Assembly (NCBI RefSeq): GCF_001542815.1 | Contig: NZ_CP006992.1 | Location: 4,965,501 to 5,029,500 of the forward strand | Origin: Methylobacterium sp. AMS5 | GTDB taxonomy: Bacteria; Pseudomonadota; Alphaproteobacteria; Rhizobiales; Beijerinckiaceae | DNA length: 64,000 bases | Direction: 5' to 3' | Part shown: positions 62,017 through 64,000 of the stretch, one piece after another | How the letters are laid out: each line of letters starts with the position of its first letter | Numbering within the stretch: the first letter of the stretch is position 1 | The notes under the pieces: generated by a model | Told to the model about the DNA's origin: nothing | Databases searched by the model: none | Seen by the model: only the letters and a program-made list of their open reading frames with translations | Made by a program: the position numbers and the translations under genes

Positions 62017-63123
62017 TCAATCGTCGTCCGCATCCGAGGACTGGATCTGCCCCTTCAGCTCCTCGGAAAGGACCGCCTGCGGCCCGGTCACGACGATCTC
62101 CGCCTCCGGCCCGAGATCGTCCACGACGTAGGCGTCGGCCGAGATCGGTGCGTCGGCCCGGAGGGGATGGCGCGCAAAGGCGTCGTCGCCGACGCTCCGG
62201 TAGATCCAGGCGCCGCCCTGCCAGTGCACCACGGCGCTTTCCGGCACGGCGATGCCGGTGGTCTCACGCTCCGAGGTCAGGAAGGCGAGCGTGCTCATGC
62301 CCGGAAGCAGCCCGCTATCGCCGGCCACGGTGTAGAAGTAGCTGACGCCCTGGATGCGCTGGTCGGTCCGGGTCGCGGGCGAGACGTAGCGCAGCGCGAC
62401 GCGCTCGCTCTGCGGCGGCACCTCGGCATGGGCCGTGCCGGGCGGTGCCCTCAGGGTCTCGCCGGGCGGCAGCGTCACCTGCACCAGGAAGTCGGTGCGC
62501 TCGATCAGCCGGGTGATGACGGGCGAGCGCTCGATGATCGCCCGCCCGATCACCGTGCCCCATTCCTGCTGCGCCGTGGCCGCGAGCGTCCGGACCTGCG
62601 ACTGCGCCGCGGCGAGCGCCGCCTCGTCGGTGCGGAACGTGCCCTCCGCCGTCTCCAGCTGTACCTGCGTCGCGTACTGGCCGAGGCTGCGCGCCCGGCT
62701 GTAGGCGGCGCGCGAGACTTCCGCCTTGGCTTCGGCGGTCTGCAACTGCGCCCTGGCGCTGGCGTAGCTGTTGGTGAGCTCCGTGACCCGCGCGAGATCG
62801 AGGACCGAGCCGAAGGCCTGGACCTCGATGCGGTGGGGCATCCGCTTGTGGCGCGCCGTCGCGATGCCGATCCGCGCCTGCTCCGCATCGGTCAGCCGCA
62901 CGACCGCCTGACCGCCTTCCACCGCGACCCGCGATGGCGGGGGGCTCGGTGCGGCCGGCAGCTGATGCGCCGCGGGCGTCGTCACCCCGGACAACCGATC
63001 ATGCAGGTCCGAGAGGATGGGGCCGGCCTTCACGCGCAAGCCGATGCCGGCTTCGGTCAGCATGAGCGCTCCAAGCGCACCCGCGCCGAGCGCCAGCCCC
63101 ACGGGCAGGACGACCCGCCGCAT
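62017..63123 (-). CDS. RND efflux periplasmic adaptor (CzcB/CusB-like, HlyD family)
   Basis: The 368-residue protein has an N-terminal hydrophobic signal-anchor (VVLPVGLALGAGALGALML), a barrel-sandwich region (RIEVQAFGSVLDLARVTEL), a helical hairpin (SARAQLQTAEAKAEVSRAAY) and beta-barrel parts (GLLPGMSTLAFLTSER, GIAVPESAVVHWQGG). It links the CzcA-type permease to an outer-membrane channel that is not encoded here. GGAGG lies 8 bases before the ATG. Confidence 0.88.
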   Translation of the reverse strand: MRRVVLPVGLALGAGALGALMLTEAGIGLRVKAGPILSDLHDRLSGVTTPAAHQLPAAPSPPPSRVAVEGGQAVVRLTDAEQARIGIATARHKRMPHRIEVQAFGSVLDLARVTELTNSYASARAQLQTAEAKAEVSRAAYSRARSLGQYATQVQLETAEGTFRTDEAALAAAQSQVRTLAATAQQEWGTVIGRAIIERSPVITRLIERTDFLVQVTLPPGETLRAPPGTAHAEVPPQSERVALRYVSPATRTDQRIQGVSYFYTVAGDSGLLPGMSTLAFLTSERETTGIAVPESAVVHWQGGAWIYRSVGDDAFARHPLRADAPISADAYVVDDLGPEAEIVVTGPQAVLSEELKGQIQSSDADDD

Positions 63124-63341
63124 CACCACGCCTCCACTGCCCTCGCGTTCTCTGCGCGATTTGCCACTTTTGCCCGGTTTGTTCGGCGTGGTCTACCTGG
63201 TTCTCGCGGACCGATCCGCTTGGAACGGGACATGTGCCGTGACATCGGCAAAAAGCGCGCCCGGCCGGCGCGGTGAACCTGCCCTCCGGCCCGATGTGGC
63301 TCTCCGGTACTGGACAGGCCGTCGCAATCCGCCGATGACGG

Positions 63342-63785
63342 ATGACCTGTCCAAGAGAGTCGTTGAGAGCCGTGCGCGCGGTGAAGAAGTTTCTGAAGAA
63401 GCCGAGTCTGTCGGCGCTGACGACGCGGCGAGCGCCGTCCTCGATCGTTCGCACCCCGCTGCCGGGCTTCGATCCGATCTATTACCTGTACTGGTATCCG
63501 GACGTCCGCGCGTTCCCGCAGGGGCCGCTGGTCCATTACATCCATTACGGTTGGCGCGAGGGACGCGATCCGAGCGCCGGCTTCAGCGGCGAGGGCTATT
63601 TGAAGGCCAATCCGGACGTGCGCGAGAGCGGCTGCAATCCGCTTGTGCATTTCGTCGAATGCGGCCTCGCCGAGGGCCGGAGGGGCTGGCAGAAGAATCC
63701 GGACGCGCCGCCGCCGAAGCCGCATCCGATGGATTACCAGTCGGGCAAGCTCCTGCCGCCGCCGGCCCGCCCTGCCGGCGGCTGA
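63342..63785 (+). CDS. protein with two DPxYYLxxYPDV-type glycan-associated repeats
   Basis: The 147-residue protein contains two copies of a roughly 40-residue repeat: FDPIYYLYWYPDVRA ... HYIHYGWREGRDPS and FSGEGYLKANPDVRE ... HFVECGLAEGRRG. This repeat is usually attached to glycosyltransferases or rhamnan-synthesis-like proteins; here it stands alone. No signal peptide is seen. A GTG at 63372 is an alternative start. Function unknown, possibly in surface polysaccharide assembly. Confidence 0.7.
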   Translation: MTCPRESLRAVRAVKKFLKKPSLSALTTRRAPSSIVRTPLPGFDPIYYLYWYPDVRAFPQGPLVHYIHYGWREGRDPSAGFSGEGYLKANPDVRESGCNPLVHFVECGLAEGRRGWQKNPDAPPPKPHPMDYQSGKLLPPPARPAGG

Positions 63786-63887
63786 GGCCTACAACGGAGC
63801 CGGTCTGCGAACCCGATCCCGTTGACGCGTGGGGCCGGCTGTGGCTGTAGGCCCCACTGCCTCCCCGTTTGATTGAGAATCTCCGTG

Positions 63888-64000
63888 ATGTCCGAAGGCG
63901 ATACGCTGGCCAAGGCCCTGGCCGATGTCCGGCAGCGGATGACCGATCTCCAAGCAGAGTACGACCGTGTCTCCGGGGAGCTGACCAAGCTCCGGGCCGC
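63888..64000 (+). CDS. start of a coiled-coil protein, cut by window end
   Basis: From the ATG at 63888 the frame is open to the window edge (37 codons) and reads as a charged heptad-like helix (LADVRQRMTDLQAEYDRVSG). It may belong with the preceding repeat protein in a surface-glycan locus. Family cannot be assigned from so little sequence. Confidence 0.55.
   Translation, partial: MSEGDTLAKALADVRQRMTDLQAEYDRVSGELTKLRA

Noticed and set aside
58820..63123. Second multidrug AcrAB pump
   Set aside because: The permease motifs fit the CusA/CzcA branch better than HAE-1, so I call it heavy-metal type.

Overview
The window is high-GC DNA (roughly 69%) with long antisense open frames, typical of Alphaproteobacteria. 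The gene content points to Methylobacterium/Methylorubrum or a close relative: a fused transaldolase/glucose-6-phosphate isomerase, a NasTS-controlled nitrate cluster, a LuxI/LuxR pair and alphaproteobacterial intergenic palindromes. The genus is inferred from gene style; no alignment was run.

Host left part (1-39.4 kb). A cut fructosamine-kinase-family gene, a SnoaL-like protein and an SbmA/BacA-like ABC transporter lead into a small detoxification-type pair (GST and PPOX flavoprotein, overlapping ATGA) with a divergent LysR regulator. From 7.3 to 16.9 kb lies a minus-strand nitrogen assimilation locus: nasT-nasS (ANTAR antiterminator and nitrate sensor), then a leader with a near-consensus sigma-54 promoter and an ANTAR-type hexaloop hairpin, then nrtA-nrtB-nrtD (ABC nitrate importer), a NirB-N-like FAD protein, nirA (ferredoxin-type siroheme reductase) and a CysJ-like reductase whose N-terminus carries four cysteines instead of a flavodoxin domain. 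No molybdopterin nitrate reductase is in the cluster. GH15, transketolase and transaldolase-phosphoglucose isomerase genes follow on the plus strand. Next are DedA, a damaged PAS-chemoreceptor, an MBL hydrolase, an SDR, an AcrAB-type RND pair, a rhodanese, a glycosyltransferase preceded by five 14-bp tandem repeats, a PAS protein, and a LuxI/LuxR quorum-sensing pair. The luxI leader has a lux-box-like site and a hairpin that covers its ribosome binding site.

Prophage (39,439-57,145). A 52-bp direct repeat of the 3' part of tRNA-Pro(GGG) brackets a 17.7-kb element. The integrase lies next to the intact tRNA and is frameshifted. A short minus-strand early arm (excisionase-like, SpoT-type HD, MazG-like and conserved phage genes) abuts a plus-strand virion arm that starts inside a 5'-truncated head/tail gene. 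Terminase, portal and capsid genes are missing, so one internal deletion is the simplest reading. DNA-ejection proteins, two fibre-like proteins with signal peptides, a low-GC cargo set (methyltransferase, putative lipoprotein, fatty acid hydroxylase) and a lysis cassette (GH19 endolysin, holin-like, coiled-coil membrane protein, terminator) remain.

Host right part (57.1-64 kb). A NodD-like LysR regulator diverges from a small secreted protein. A CzcA/CusA-family RND permease with its adaptor follows. The window ends with a protein carrying a two-copy repeat often attached to glycosyltransferases and the start of a coiled-coil protein.
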